64,000 nt of DNA, taken from the NCBI RefSeq assembly GCF_000195335.1, contig NC_015387.1, forward strand, positions 1,484,001 through 1,548,000, given 5' to 3'. Shown here in pieces: positions 34,399 to 42,679 of the stretch. The notes beneath the pieces were generated by a model. That model was not told the DNA's origin. It saw only the letters and a program-made list of their open reading frames with translations, and made no database searches. Within the stretch, counting starts at the first letter, position 1, and each line of letters starts with the position of its first letter. The position numbers and the translations under genes are program-made. This DNA comes from Marinithermus hydrothermalis DSM 14884. GTDB taxonomy: Bacteria > Deinococcota > Deinococci > Deinococcales > Marinithermaceae.

Positions 34399-35382
34399 CT
34401 ACCCCGCTTCCCCCACAACCGCCAAATCCGCCCAAATCCGCCGCTCAGCCTCCCAGACCTCCCGCATCCGCGCGGCCACCTGCCCAAACCCCTTAGGGTC
34501 CTGCTCAACGAAGACCCGCTTAAAGAGGCGCGCCAGCTCCCGCCACACCCTCCCCACCGCGCGCATACGCCGGGCCGCCTCGAGGCGAGCGAGCTCGGGC
34601 AGGTAGCGCGCGGCCTCCTCCAAAAACGCCGCGTAGAGCAGCCGGAAGTTCCCCCCGCCGGTGCCGCGCTTCTCGATGGACTGGTAAGCGAACCGGGCGC
34701 ACCACGCCCAATCCGGGGCCTCCCCCCAAGCGGGCAGGTCCGCCACGAGCTGCCGCATCGCCCCCAACCCCTCGCGCTCCGGGTCCTCCGGCTCGAGCAT
34801 GCCCCGCACCGCCACCCGGATGGCGCGGCGGAACACCTCCGGCTCGAGGTGCACCTCGACCCGCGGGGCCGCCGCCCAGCGGTACGGGGCCAGCATGGGC
34901 GGCGCCGCGACTGAAAGCGCGGCCTTAAGGCGCTCGAGCGGCACGGTCTGGAGCGCTGGGCTGGCCACGTCGGCGAGGGTCGCGGCGCCCGCGGCGAGGT
35001 CCACCCCCACAACCACCACCCCGTGCCCCGGGAAGTGCACCGGATCGTAGTACGGGAGGGCCTCGAGGTCCGTCTGCGCCAGGACCGGTCGTCCCGCCCG
35101 GATCGCCCGCGCGAGGCCCTCGGGGTCCCAGCGTCCCGCCCACTCGAGCGCGTACCCCAGGTTCCGGTAGAACTTGCCCTCGAGGTCGGGGGCCCGGCCG
35201 TTGAAGCGGTGGGTCGGCGAGCGGCTCGAGTGCCGCCAGTACAGGAACCCCGCTCCGCTGCCCAGCCCGAAGATCACGGCTTCCGGCAGCACGACGCCGT
35301 CGTAGGCCAAAACGCTCCTCAAGCTCGTCGAGGAGCAGTGCTGGCCTGGTTCGTGGGGGAAGGCCTCGAGCTGAACGCGCAT
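34399..35382 (-). CDS. BtrH N-terminal domain / DUF4872 family protein
   Basis: 327 residues from the ATG at 35382, which has GGGAGGT upstream; a longer frame is rejected. The opening FPHEPGQHCSSTSLRSVLAYDG, then FGLGSGAGFLYW and HFPGHGVVVVGVD, match the BtrH_N/DUF4872 family, a papain-like fold in which Cys16 and the later His would form the active pair. BtrH in butirosin synthesis transfers an acyl side chain from a carrier protein. No carrier, synthetase or other biosynthetic gene is near, so the substrate is unknown. Between this start and the oxidase leader (34287-34398) I see nothing further. Confidence 0.75.
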   Translation of the reverse strand: MRVQLEAFPHEPGQHCSSTSLRSVLAYDGVVLPEAVIFGLGSGAGFLYWRHSSRSPTHRFNGRAPDLEGKFYRNLGYALEWAGRWDPEGLARAIRAGRPVLAQTDLEALPYYDPVHFPGHGVVVVGVDLAAGAATLADVASPALQTVPLERLKAALSVAAPPMLAPYRWAAAPRVEVHLEPEVFRRAIRVAVRGMLEPEDPEREGLGAMRQLVADLPAWGEAPDWAWCARFAYQSIEKRGTGGGNFRLLYAAFLEEAARYLPELARLEAARRMRAVGRVWRELARLFKRVFVEQDPKGFGQVAARMREVWEAERRIWADLAVVGEAG

Positions 35383-35403
35383 CCACACCTCCCGGCTCCA
35401 GGA

Positions 35404-35433
35404 TTGACGCGGCGTGCGGCCGAGCGCTACCAT
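35404..35433 (+). promoter_or_regulatory. Promoter of the thrS leader transcript
   Basis: TTGACG (35404-35409), 18-nt spacer, TACCAT (35428-35433). Transcription should begin near 35440, a few bases before the leader-peptide ATG, so the leader peptide itself is nearly leaderless. Confidence 0.65.
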
Positions 35434-35443
35434 GAAGCCTAAC

Positions 35444-35494
35444 ATGAGGCGGCCGGCCAGCACGACCACCACCTGGGGCCGGGGGGGAAGTTAG
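35444..35494 (+). CDS. thrS leader peptide with four consecutive Thr codons
   Basis: ATG to TAG encodes MRRPASTTTTWGRGGS. The run ACG-ACC-ACC-ACC (35462-35473) is four Thr codons in a row, a composition expected of a ribosome-stalling leader peptide controlling a threonine-related gene. It lies between a promoter and a terminator, directly ahead of threonyl-tRNA synthetase. When Thr-tRNA is short the ribosome should stall on these codons. When it is plentiful the ribosome reaches the stop and covers the 5' arm of the antiterminator. Confidence 0.8.
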   Translation: MRRPASTTTTWGRGGS

Positions 35495-35544
35495 CCCGAG
35501 CGGCGCGCATCCCCCCGGCTCGCTTAGGCGGGCCGCGTTTTTTT
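35478..35544 (+). terminator. thrS attenuator: antiterminator and terminator stems
   Basis: Terminator: 8-bp stem 35516-35523 / 35528-35535 (CGGCTCGC with GCGGGCCG, one G-U pair) with a TTAG loop, followed by T7 (35538-35544). Antiterminator: 9-bp perfect stem 35478-35486 / 35511-35519 (GCCGGGGGG with CCCCCCGGC). The two share 35516-35519, so they exclude each other. The antiterminator 5' arm lies 5 nt after the last Thr codon and just before the leader stop. Confidence 0.75.
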
Positions 35545-35558
35545 GGGGAGGTTGAATG

Positions 35559-37499
35559 ATGACGGTACGACTGCCGGACGGGAAACCCCTCGAGCTCCCC
35601 CAAGGCGCGACGGCCAAGGACGTGGCGGAACGCATCAGCCGGAGCCTCGCCAAGGAGGCCGTCGGCGCGATCGTGAACGGGGAGCTCTACGACGTGTTCA
35701 AACCCCTGCCCGAGGGGGCGGAGGTCCGCATCATCACCCGCAAGGACCCCGAGTACCAGCACCTGTTCCGCCACACGCTGGCCCACGTGCTGGCCCAGGC
35801 GGTCAAGGAGTTCTTCCAGGAGAAGGGGTACGATCCAGACGCGGTCAAGCTTGGGGTCGGGCCCGTCATCGAGAACGGGTTCTACTACGATATCGACGCG
35901 CCCGAACCGATCTCCGACAGCGACCTCCCGGCGATTGAAAAGCGCATGCACCACATCCTCAAGCGCAACCTGCCCCTCCGGCGCTACGTGCTCTCCCGGG
36001 AGGAGGCCCTCGCCCGCTACCGCGGCAAGGACCCGTACAAGACCGAGCTCATCCAGGACCTGCCCGAGGACGAGGAGATCAGCTTCTACGAACAGGAGGG
36101 GTTCACCGACCTCTGCCGCGGCCCGCACGTGCCCTCCACCGGCAAGATCCCCCCGTTCTTCAAGCTCACGCACGTTGCGGGCGCGTACTGGCGCGGGGAC
36201 GAGACCCGCCCCATGCTGCAGCGCGTGTACGGGGTCGCGTTCCGCACCAAGGAGGAGCTCGACCACTACCTGTGGCAGCTCGAGGAGGCCAAAAAACGCG
36301 ACCACCGCAAGCTCGGGCGCGAGCTCGAGCTCTTCTTGATCGACCCCATGGTGGGCAAGGGCCTGCCGCTCTGGCTCCCGAAGGGGAACACCGTACGCGA
36401 GCTGCTGGTCCAGTTCATGCGCGAGGAGCAGCTCCGCCGCGGGTACCAGCTCGTCACCACGCCGCACGTGGGCTCCCTCGAGCTCTACAAGACCTCGGGG
36501 CATTACCCCTACTACGCGGACAGCCAGTTCCCCCCGATCGAGCTCGAGGACGAGGCCTACCTCCTCAAACCCATGAACTGCCCGCACCACATCCGGATCT
36601 ACGCCGCCCGTCCCCGCAGCTACCGGGAGTTGCCCCTGCGGCTCGCGGAGTTCGGCACGGTGTACCGTTTCGAGCAGTCCGGGGAGCTGCACGGCCTGAC
36701 GCGCGTGCGCGGCTTCACGCAGGACGATGCGCACATCTTCTGCACGCCCGAGCAAGTGAAGGAAGAGTTCTTGAGCGTACTGGACCTGACGATGCACGTC
36801 TTCCGCACCCTCGGGATGGAGAACTACCGTGCCCGGATCGGGGTGCGCGACCCCAGTTCGGACAAGTACGTGGGCGAGGACGCGAAGTGGGCGCTCGCCG
36901 AACGCCAGATCCAGGAGGCCTGCGAGGAGGTGGGGCTGGCCTACACGGTCGAGGCGGGGGACGCTGCTTTTTACGGCCCGAAGCTCGACTTCGTGGTGAG
37001 GGACGCGCTGGGCCGCGAATGGCAGCTCGGCACGATCCAGGTGGACTACAACCTCCCCGAGCGGTTCGACCTCACCTACGTGGGGCCCGACGGCGAGCCG
37101 CACCGACCCGTCATGATCCACCGCGCGCCCTTCGGGTCGCTGGAGCGGTTCATCGGGATCCTGATCGAGCACTTCGCGGGTGAGTTTCCGCTTTGGCTCG
37201 CCCCAGTCCAGGTGGTGGTGGTGCCGATCACGGACCGGCACCTCGCATACGCGCGTGAGGTCGCCCAAGCCCTCCGCGAGGCCGGGATCCGGGTCGAGGT
37301 GGACACCCGCAGCGAGCGCATGAACGCCAAGATCCGCGACGCGGAAACGCAGAAGGTGCCCGTGATCCTGGTGGTGGGGGATCAGGAGGTAGCGCAGCGT
37401 ACGGTCGCCGTGCGGGATCGGCGCACCAAGGAGCGCGCCACCCGCCCCTTGGAGGCGGTGGTGCAAGACCTTGTCGCTCGCGTCCAAGCCCGCGCCTAA
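35559..37499 (+). CDS. thrS: Threonyl-tRNA synthetase
   Basis: Class II aminoacyl-tRNA synthetase charging tRNA-Thr, 646 residues. An N-terminal TGS domain (about 1-62) and the editing domain with HTLAHVLAQAVK precede the catalytic core with the zinc Cys in KPMNCPHH, motif 2 (EFGTVYRFEQSGELHGLTRVRGFTQDDAHIF) and motif 3 (HRAPFGSLERFIGILIEH). The anticodon-binding domain follows. Two ATGs are adjacent; I choose the second, 7 nt after GGAGG. It is preceded by a leader-peptide attenuator. Confidence 0.97.
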   Translation: MTVRLPDGKPLELPQGATAKDVAERISRSLAKEAVGAIVNGELYDVFKPLPEGAEVRIITRKDPEYQHLFRHTLAHVLAQAVKEFFQEKGYDPDAVKLGVGPVIENGFYYDIDAPEPISDSDLPAIEKRMHHILKRNLPLRRYVLSREEALARYRGKDPYKTELIQDLPEDEEISFYEQEGFTDLCRGPHVPSTGKIPPFFKLTHVAGAYWRGDETRPMLQRVYGVAFRTKEELDHYLWQLEEAKKRDHRKLGRELELFLIDPMVGKGLPLWLPKGNTVRELLVQFMREEQLRRGYQLVTTPHVGSLELYKTSGHYPYYADSQFPPIELEDEAYLLKPMNCPHHIRIYAARPRSYRELPLRLAEFGTVYRFEQSGELHGLTRVRGFTQDDAHIFCTPEQVKEEFLSVLDLTMHVFRTLGMENYRARIGVRDPSSDKYVGEDAKWALAERQIQEACEEVGLAYTVEAGDAAFYGPKLDFVVRDALGREWQLGTIQVDYNLPERFDLTYVGPDGEPHRPVMIHRAPFGSLERFIGILIEHFAGEFPLWLAPVQVVVVPITDRHLAYAREVAQALREAGIRVEVDTRSERMNAKIRDAETQKVPVILVVGDQEVAQRTVAVRDRRTKERATRPLEAVVQDLVARVQARA

Positions 37500-37565
37500 C
37501 CGCCGAAACCTCACTGATTTCACGCACCCGAGCCCAAAAACGCACGGGTTCGGTAGACTGTACGT

Positions 37566-38357
37566 ATGCGGGCACGCTCGACCCTCTTTACGCTATACAT
37601 GGAGTTCCTCTACCCCAAGAACCGGGCCTGGGTAGGGGACCTCGTGCGTTGGATGGAGGCGCTGGGCTTCAGTGAGCCCGCCGTGCGCGCCGCCGTCTCC
37701 CGCAGCACGAGCCGCGGCTGGCTGATCCCGGAGCGCGAAGGCCGGCGCGCGTACTACCGCTTAAGCCCCCGCGTGGCCTGGCAGGTCAAGCAGGTACGCG
37801 AACGCCTCTACCCTAAGGACGGCGCCCAATGGGACGGCAAGTGGCGGATCCTCGTTTACGCCGTTCCAGAAGACAAGCGCTCGCAGCGCGACAAGTTCCG
37901 CAACGAACTCGTCCTCCTCGGGTTCGGCACCCCCGCCCCTGGCGTGTGGATCAACCCGAACGCCAAACTCGACGCGGCGCGCGACCTGGTGCGGTTTTAC
38001 CGGCTCACCCCCTACGTCGAGCTCTTCGAGGCCGAACGCCTCACCGAGGCCGCGCCGCTCGAGCTCATCCGGAAGAGCTACCACCTCGAAGAGATCCAAA
38101 AGCGGTACCGGACGTTCCTCGAGATGCCCGAACCGGCGTTTGACGCCCTCTCCCCCCAGGAAGCCTTCGCGCGGCTCGTCCGCCTCGTGCACGAAGCGCG
38201 CAAGTTCCTCTTCCTCGACCCCGGCCTGCCCCCTGAACTAACCCCCCCCGGCTTCCTAGGTCCCCAGGCCCTCGAGCGGTTCTTGTGCTGGCGCGCGGCC
38301 CTCTACCGGCGGGCGGAGCCCCTGCTTCACCCCACCCTCTCCGCGGCCTCGCGTTAA
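37566..38357 (+). CDS. PaaX-family transcriptional regulator
   Basis: 263 residues matching PaaX, the phenylacetyl-CoA-responsive GntR-like repressor. An N-terminal winged helix ([46 protein letters not shown]) is followed by the PaaX central domain ([54 protein letters not shown]) and the C-terminal domain. No phenylacetate catabolic genes are in this window, so its targets are elsewhere. TAGACT lies 6 nt before the ATG. Its stop interlocks with that of rarA. Confidence 0.9.
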   Translation: MRARSTLFTLYMEFLYPKNRAWVGDLVRWMEALGFSEPAVRAAVSRSTSRGWLIPEREGRRAYYRLSPRVAWQVKQVRERLYPKDGAQWDGKWRILVYAVPEDKRSQRDKFRNELVLLGFGTPAPGVWINPNAKLDAARDLVRFYRLTPYVELFEAERLTEAAPLELIRKSYHLEEIQKRYRTFLEMPEPAFDALSPQEAFARLVRLVHEARKFLFLDPGLPPELTPPGFLGPQALERFLCWRAALYRRAEPLLHPTLSAASR

Positions 38358-39649
38358 CCCTCCCGCCCCCGCTTTGCCTCCGCGAAGCGTTTCTTCAGGG
38401 CCGCGAACCGCTCACGCAAGCGCGCCTCCCACCCTTCGCCACGCGGCTCGAAAAAGGACGCCCCCTCAAGCGCTTCGGGGAGGTAGGCTTGCGCGAAGCT
38501 GCCCTCGGGATCGTCATGGTAGTACGCGTACCCTTCCCCGTACCCGAGGGCCTTTAAAAGGCCCGTGGGGGCGTTCCTGAGGTGGAGCGGCACCTCGGCG
38601 TGGGGGTGGGCCTGCACCGCGTCCCGCGCGCGTTTCCACGCCACGTACACGCTGTTCGACTTCGGGGCGAGCGCCAGGTACACCGCGACCTCCGCAAGCG
38701 CCAGCTCCCCCTCCGGCGAGCCCAAGAACGCATAGGCTTCCTTCGCCGCGATGGCCAGGCGCAGCGCGTTCGGATCCGCGAGGCCCACGTCCTCCGCCGC
38801 AATCCGCACGAGCCGCCGCGCCACGTACATTGGGTCCGCGCCCCCCTCGACGAGCCGCGCCAGGTAATACAGCGCCGCGTCCACGTGCGAACCGCGGATG
38901 GCCTTGTGCAAGGCCGAAGTCAGGTCGTAAAAGGCCTCGCCGCCCTTGTCCATCCGGCTTCCGCCCGCCCCCAGCGCCTCCCTGGCCGCAGCCACGGTTA
39001 CGCGCCCCTCGCCGAGCTCCGCGGCCAGCTCGAGCGCGGCCAGGGCCCGGCGCGCATCCCCCATCGCGCCCGCAGCGATGAGGTCCAGCGCCGCCGCCTC
39101 CGCCGCGACGCCGGGCAGGCCCTCCGGGTGCTCGAGGGCCCGCTGCAACACCCGGAGCAGGTCGGCCTTCTCCAGGGGTTTCAGCACGTACACCCGCGCC
39201 CGCGAGCGCAGGGCGGGGTTCACCTCGAAGGAGGGGTTCTCGGTGGTCGCACCGATCAGGGTGAGGAGGCCGGACTCCACGTGGGGCAACAGAGCGTCCT
39301 GCTGGGCCTTGTTGAAGCGGTGCACCTCGTCCAGGAAAAGCACCGTGCGCCGCCCCACCCGCGCCGCCGCCTCGGCGCGCGCCACGGCCTCCCGGACCTC
39401 CTTAACCCCAGCCGCCACCGCAGAGAGCGGGATAAACTCCGCCCGCACCCCCTGGGCCAGCACCCGGGCCAGCGTGGTCTTCCCCACCCCCGGAGGCCCC
39501 CAGAGGATCATCGAGTGGAGCCGCCCGATCTCGAGCATGCGGCGGAAAGGCTTGCCGGGACCGGTCAGGTGTTCCTGCCCCACGACCTCCTCGAGGCTCC
39601 GGGGCCGCACCCGTTCAGCAAGCGGCGCAGAAGGGGTAAACAAGCCCAT
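38354..39649 (-). CDS. rarA: Replication-associated recombination protein RarA (MgsA)
   Basis: AAA+ clamp-loader-like ATPase acting at stalled replication forks, 431 residues. [20 protein letters not shown] is Walker [25 protein letters not shown] Walker B with the sensor region, and [20 protein letters not shown] sensor 1 with the Arg finger. The C-terminal oligomerisation domain includes [42 protein letters not shown] (minus strand 39657-39662) lies 7 nt before the ATG. It diverges from the GGDEF-like gene across only 19 bp. Confidence 0.95.
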   Translation of the reverse strand: MGLFTPSAPLAERVRPRSLEEVVGQEHLTGPGKPFRRMLEIGRLHSMILWGPPGVGKTTLARVLAQGVRAEFIPLSAVAAGVKEVREAVARAEAAARVGRRTVLFLDEVHRFNKAQQDALLPHVESGLLTLIGATTENPSFEVNPALRSRARVYVLKPLEKADLLRVLQRALEHPEGLPGVAAEAAALDLIAAGAMGDARRALAALELAAELGEGRVTVAAAREALGAGGSRMDKGGEAFYDLTSALHKAIRGSHVDAALYYLARLVEGGADPMYVARRLVRIAAEDVGLADPNALRLAIAAKEAYAFLGSPEGELALAEVAVYLALAPKSNSVYVAWKRARDAVQAHPHAEVPLHLRNAPTGLLKALGYGEGYAYYHDDPEGSFAQAYLPEALEGASFFEPRGEGWEARLRERFAALKKRFAEAKRGREG

Positions 39650-39655
39650 CCTTGC

Positions 39656-39662
39656 TATTCTA
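39656..39662. promoter_or_regulatory. Overlapping divergent -10 boxes for rarA and the GGDEF-like gene
   Basis: TATTCTA read on the plus strand gives TATTCT (39656-39661) for the gene starting at 39669. Read on the minus strand it gives TAGAAT (39657-39662) for rarA starting at 39649. Each is 7 nt from its start codon. The -35 regions must lie inside the opposite coding sequences. Confidence 0.65.
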
Positions 39663-39668
39663 ATGGAA

Positions 39669-40400
39669 ATGAAGTTGATGCCGCCTTGGATGGGGTTGCT
39701 CCCTTGGTTGTTCGTGGTGGCGGGGCTCGCGCCTTTCGCGGTGTACGAGGTGCGCCCCGCCCCGCTCGGAGCCGGGTTCGTCCATCTGCTCGCCGCCCTG
39801 CTCCTCGCGGGGTGCGCGAGTCTTTACGCGCGGGCCCTCGCACCCCAGCCTACGCGGCTCGCGTGGAGCGCGGGGATCGGCAGCCTCGCGGGCGGCGTGG
39901 CCTTACACTCCGCGAATGCGCTGCTCGAGCTCGGCCCTACAGCGGCACAGCTCGGCATGGTTGAAGGCCTCGCGTACGCCCTTGCAGCCCTCGGGTTACT
40001 GGCCGGCCTCCGTCCGCTCAACCACCGCCCCCTCCAACCGCTTTTAGAGGCGCGTTACCAGGACGCGCGCACCCGCACCATGAACCGCAGGGCGCTCGAA
40101 GCCCTATCGGACAGCCTGGAGCGCCTCGCGCGACGGCACCCGGTCATGCTGATGCTGTTCGAGGTAGCCCCCGAACAGCACCCGCGGGTTCGCGATCTGG
40201 TCCGAGGCCCGGACCTGGTGTTCTACCTGGGGAAAGACCGGTTTCTGATCGTCCTCCAAAACGCAGCTCCTGAGGCAGCGTTGCGGGTTCGGGAGCGGCT
40301 CGAGCGGGCTCTGGGGGTTCCTCGGGTGTGCGTCTTGCCCTTTCAAGGAGGGGATTTGCGGCACGCGCTTACACAACTGCAAGCCGAGCTCGGCGTATAA
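39669..40400 (+). CDS. Membrane protein with a degenerate GGDEF-like domain
   Basis: 243 residues from the ATG at 39669. Four to five N-terminal helices (about 8-120) are followed by a short cytoplasmic domain that tracks the diguanylate cyclase fold: [24 protein letters not shown] in place of LTGLxNRRAL, then [15 protein letters not shown] where active enzymes have RxGGDEFxIxL, then a helix and [13 protein letters not shown]. The GGDEF signature reads LGKDRF and the substrate and metal Asp positions are lost, so cyclase activity is unlikely. It may bind nucleotide or act as a sensor. The last codons overlap the promoter of the next gene. Confidence 0.6.
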   Translation: MKLMPPWMGLLPWLFVVAGLAPFAVYEVRPAPLGAGFVHLLAALLLAGCASLYARALAPQPTRLAWSAGIGSLAGGVALHSANALLELGPTAAQLGMVEGLAYALAALGLLAGLRPLNHRPLQPLLEARYQDARTRTMNRRALEALSDSLERLARRHPVMLMLFEVAPEQHPRVRDLVRGPDLVFYLGKDRFLIVLQNAAPEAALRVRERLERALGVPRVCVLPFQGGDLRHALTQLQAELGV

Positions 40401-40546
40401 TTAAGGGCTTCCTTACCGGGCCTGGGTAGGGTGCCCGTGATCGCGCGTCACGGGTTCACGTGACGAAGTGATCGTCGTGTCAGCAGCGACACACATGCTC
40501 CACCCCACACACGGGCAGGCTAGGGAAAACGAAAGGGGGGACCTTA
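40396..40546 (+). promoter_or_regulatory. Promoter and structured 5' leader of the secreted Ig-like protein
   Basis: Perfect TATAAT at 40396-40401 overlapping the upstream stop, then a leader of about 140 nt, unlike the leaderless norm here. It contains small hairpins (CGTGA...TCACG near 40436-40452, GTGTC-agcagc-GACAC near 40477-40492) and a purine-rich AAAGGGGGGACC just before a GTG start. A long leader is typical of highly expressed surface-protein mRNAs such as Thermus slpA, but no known riboswitch is recognised. Confidence 0.55.
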
Positions 40547-42679
40547 GTGAAAGGCCCCAAACTCATGATCGGTATAGCGTTGGCCCTCCTGGTCGGGGGG
40601 CTTCCCCTAGCGGCCGCACAACGCACGCAAGGCTCGCCTTCGGGGGTGGTGTTCCGCGTCTTCTCCGTGAGCGACGAGCTCACGGCGGATGGCATCAGCA
40701 CCACCACCCTGGTCGCCTTCCTCTCAGACGGAGCTGGGAACACCTTCAATAACGAGCAGGTGCGTTTCATCCTACAAGGCGGGGTGGGCACGCTCTTCAC
40801 CCCAGAGCTGGGCAGCGACGCGAGCGCCGAGGCCGCGCAAGACGAGGCGTCCCTCGACCGCAGCCGCCAGGTTGCGCGCAACAGTGTGAACGGCGTGAGC
40901 CTCGGAAACGGGATGTACGTGGCCCGGTTTCGGGCCGGCACGGTGCCCGGAACCGCAACGATCACCGTGGTCTGGCTGAACTTCCCAGGCACGAACGTGC
41001 CCACCGAGACCCTCGAGATCGAGCTTGCGGAGGAGGAGCAGCTGGACGTGTTCGTGGACGACGCGGTGCTCCTCGCGGACGGTAAGGACTCGGCCACAAT
41101 CATCGCGTACGTCCTGGATGAACTGGAACGCCCCGCGCTGGACGCCGAGGTGACGTTCAGCGTGGTGAACGGCCCCGGCACCATCACCCCCGTCAGCAGC
41201 GCCGGCGGGCGGTACGTGGCCCGCTACACGGCCGGCCGCGCTCCGGGCAACGCCACGATCGAGGTGACGCTTCCCACGATCTCCCGCTCGCTCAAAAAAC
41301 GCGTGAGCATCAAGACCGTGGAAGCCGCCCGGCTCACGGGCAAGGCCTTTCCTCAAGAGGTGCGGGTCCTCGAGGAGGACGGCAGGGTAACCCCGGGCAA
41401 CACCGCCACCATCGTGGTCGCGGTGCGCGACGGGGATGGCAAGCTCGTGCGGGGCCTTTCCGAAGGGGAGCTCTTCGCGCAGGTGGTGAATGGCCCCGGC
41501 CGGGTCTCCCAAGGCCGCGAGATCCCGCTCGCCTCAGGGGAAGGCTCGGGCGTGTACTACTTCACCTTCACCGCCACGCGGGAGTCCGGCAGCGCCACGG
41601 TCCGCATCACGAACGTCTCTACCCTCCGGAACCCTCGTACCGACGTGCGCATCCGCACCGTCTCCAGCACGCGCCGGCGCAGCAGTCAGCGCCAGCAGCT
41701 GGAGGTCACAGCGTACGCCGATGATCCCTTGTTCAGCGACGGGCAGTCCAAGGGCCTTGTCGTGGTCGCCTACACGAACGCAGCCCTCGAGGAGGCCCCA
41801 GACTTCGAGTTGAATCTGGCCTTTACCGAAGGGGACGCGACCCTGGATCAGCCCCCGCAAGAGCTCGAGAACCTCTCCGGAGCGGAAGGAACCGGCGTGT
41901 ACGTGGCTTCCTTCACCGCGGGCGAGTCCGTGAGCCGGAGCCGGGCACGGGTTCTCGCCACGATCCTCCTCCCCGACGGGGAGACCGAGAGCGAGTCCGA
42001 CGAGATCACGACCGCACCGCCCGAACCCCCTACCGTCGTAGTGTTCCCCGACCGGCTTCCCGCAGGCCAGGCGCAGGCCTTCGTGGATATCTTCAACTTC
42101 GAGGGGCTCGAGCTGGAGCGGGAGGGCAACCGGTACCTGACCGAGGTGGTGAGCGGGCCGGGCCGTATCCTGCAGGAGGCGCGGAACGATGGAGAGTTCC
42201 CCGACGCCCTCGCGGGGGATAACGTGCACTCCGCGCTGTACGAGGCGGGGGGCACCTCCGTGGAGCGGGAGATCATCCTGCGCGTCACGGACCTCGCCCC
42301 GCGCAGCCGGCCGTTCGAGCAGGTCGAGCTCGAGCTGGACCCCAGTGCGGAGATCGAGGCGATCGCCTTTCCCATGACCGCGAACCGGGTGGAGATGGTC
42401 CAGGTGGTGGCGTTCGTACGCGACGCGTTCGGCCTGCCGGCCGTGGGGCACGATCTGTTCTTCACGGTCACCAGCGGGGACGGCGACGTGGTGGCTGACG
42501 GGCGGATGTTCGATGACGGCGGAACGGTGGCGGGCTTCCGGGACGCCTACGCGAACGACGGCGTGTACGTGGGCGCGTTCCGCCCGAGCGGCACCGCGCG
42601 CGGCTCGATCACCCTGCGCATCACGGACACCACCCCGACCCCGCAACCCACGGAGGACGTGCGGGTGCGGGTGCGTTAA
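40547..42679 (+). CDS. Large secreted protein of tandem Ig-like (invasin/Big-like) repeats
   Basis: 710 residues from a GTG start, with a signal peptide (KLMIGIALALLVGGLPLAAAQ). The rest is about six beta-rich repeats of roughly 110 residues with recurring features: a D-x-L-x-A-D-G-x-S opening (VSDELTADGIST, VLLADGKDSAT, DPLFSDGQSKG), V-x-F-x-V-x-x-G-x-G mid-strands (VTFSVVNGPGTI, FAQVVNGPGRV, LTEVVSGPGRI) and a closing GVYVAxFxAG or GRYVARYTAG followed by A-T-I-x-V. This is the Big-1/invasin-type Ig pattern. There is no membrane anchor or SLH domain, so it is probably periplasmic or surface-associated. No enzymatic motif. Confidence 0.75.
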   Translation: MKGPKLMIGIALALLVGGLPLAAAQRTQGSPSGVVFRVFSVSDELTADGISTTTLVAFLSDGAGNTFNNEQVRFILQGGVGTLFTPELGSDASAEAAQDEASLDRSRQVARNSVNGVSLGNGMYVARFRAGTVPGTATITVVWLNFPGTNVPTETLEIELAEEEQLDVFVDDAVLLADGKDSATIIAYVLDELERPALDAEVTFSVVNGPGTITPVSSAGGRYVARYTAGRAPGNATIEVTLPTISRSLKKRVSIKTVEAARLTGKAFPQEVRVLEEDGRVTPGNTATIVVAVRDGDGKLVRGLSEGELFAQVVNGPGRVSQGREIPLASGEGSGVYYFTFTATRESGSATVRITNVSTLRNPRTDVRIRTVSSTRRRSSQRQQLEVTAYADDPLFSDGQSKGLVVVAYTNAALEEAPDFELNLAFTEGDATLDQPPQELENLSGAEGTGVYVASFTAGESVSRSRARVLATILLPDGETESESDEITTAPPEPPTVVVFPDRLPAGQAQAFVDIFNFEGLELEREGNRYLTEVVSGPGRILQEARNDGEFPDALAGDNVHSALYEAGGTSVEREIILRVTDLAPRSRPFEQVELELDPSAEIEAIAFPMTANRVEMVQVVAFVRDAFGLPAVGHDLFFTVTSGDGDVVADGRMFDDGGTVAGFRDAYANDGVYVGAFRPSGTARGSITLRITDTTPTPQPTEDVRVRVR

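Noticed and set aside
35404-35556. T-box riboswitch ahead of thrS, because AGGCGGGCCGCG before the T-run faintly resembles the T-box sequence
   Set aside because: The leader is only about 115 nt, lacks a specifier stem-loop, and the leader-peptide model explains the same bases better.
35439-37523. A 694-codon open frame antisense to thrS (and similar very long antisense frames over carB at 45701-47815 and mutS at 21029-23674)
   Set aside because: They mirror the codon pattern of strongly conserved genes, have low-complexity Leu/Val/Gly-rich translations without family matches, and lack promoters. High GC at third positions creates long stop-free antisense frames.
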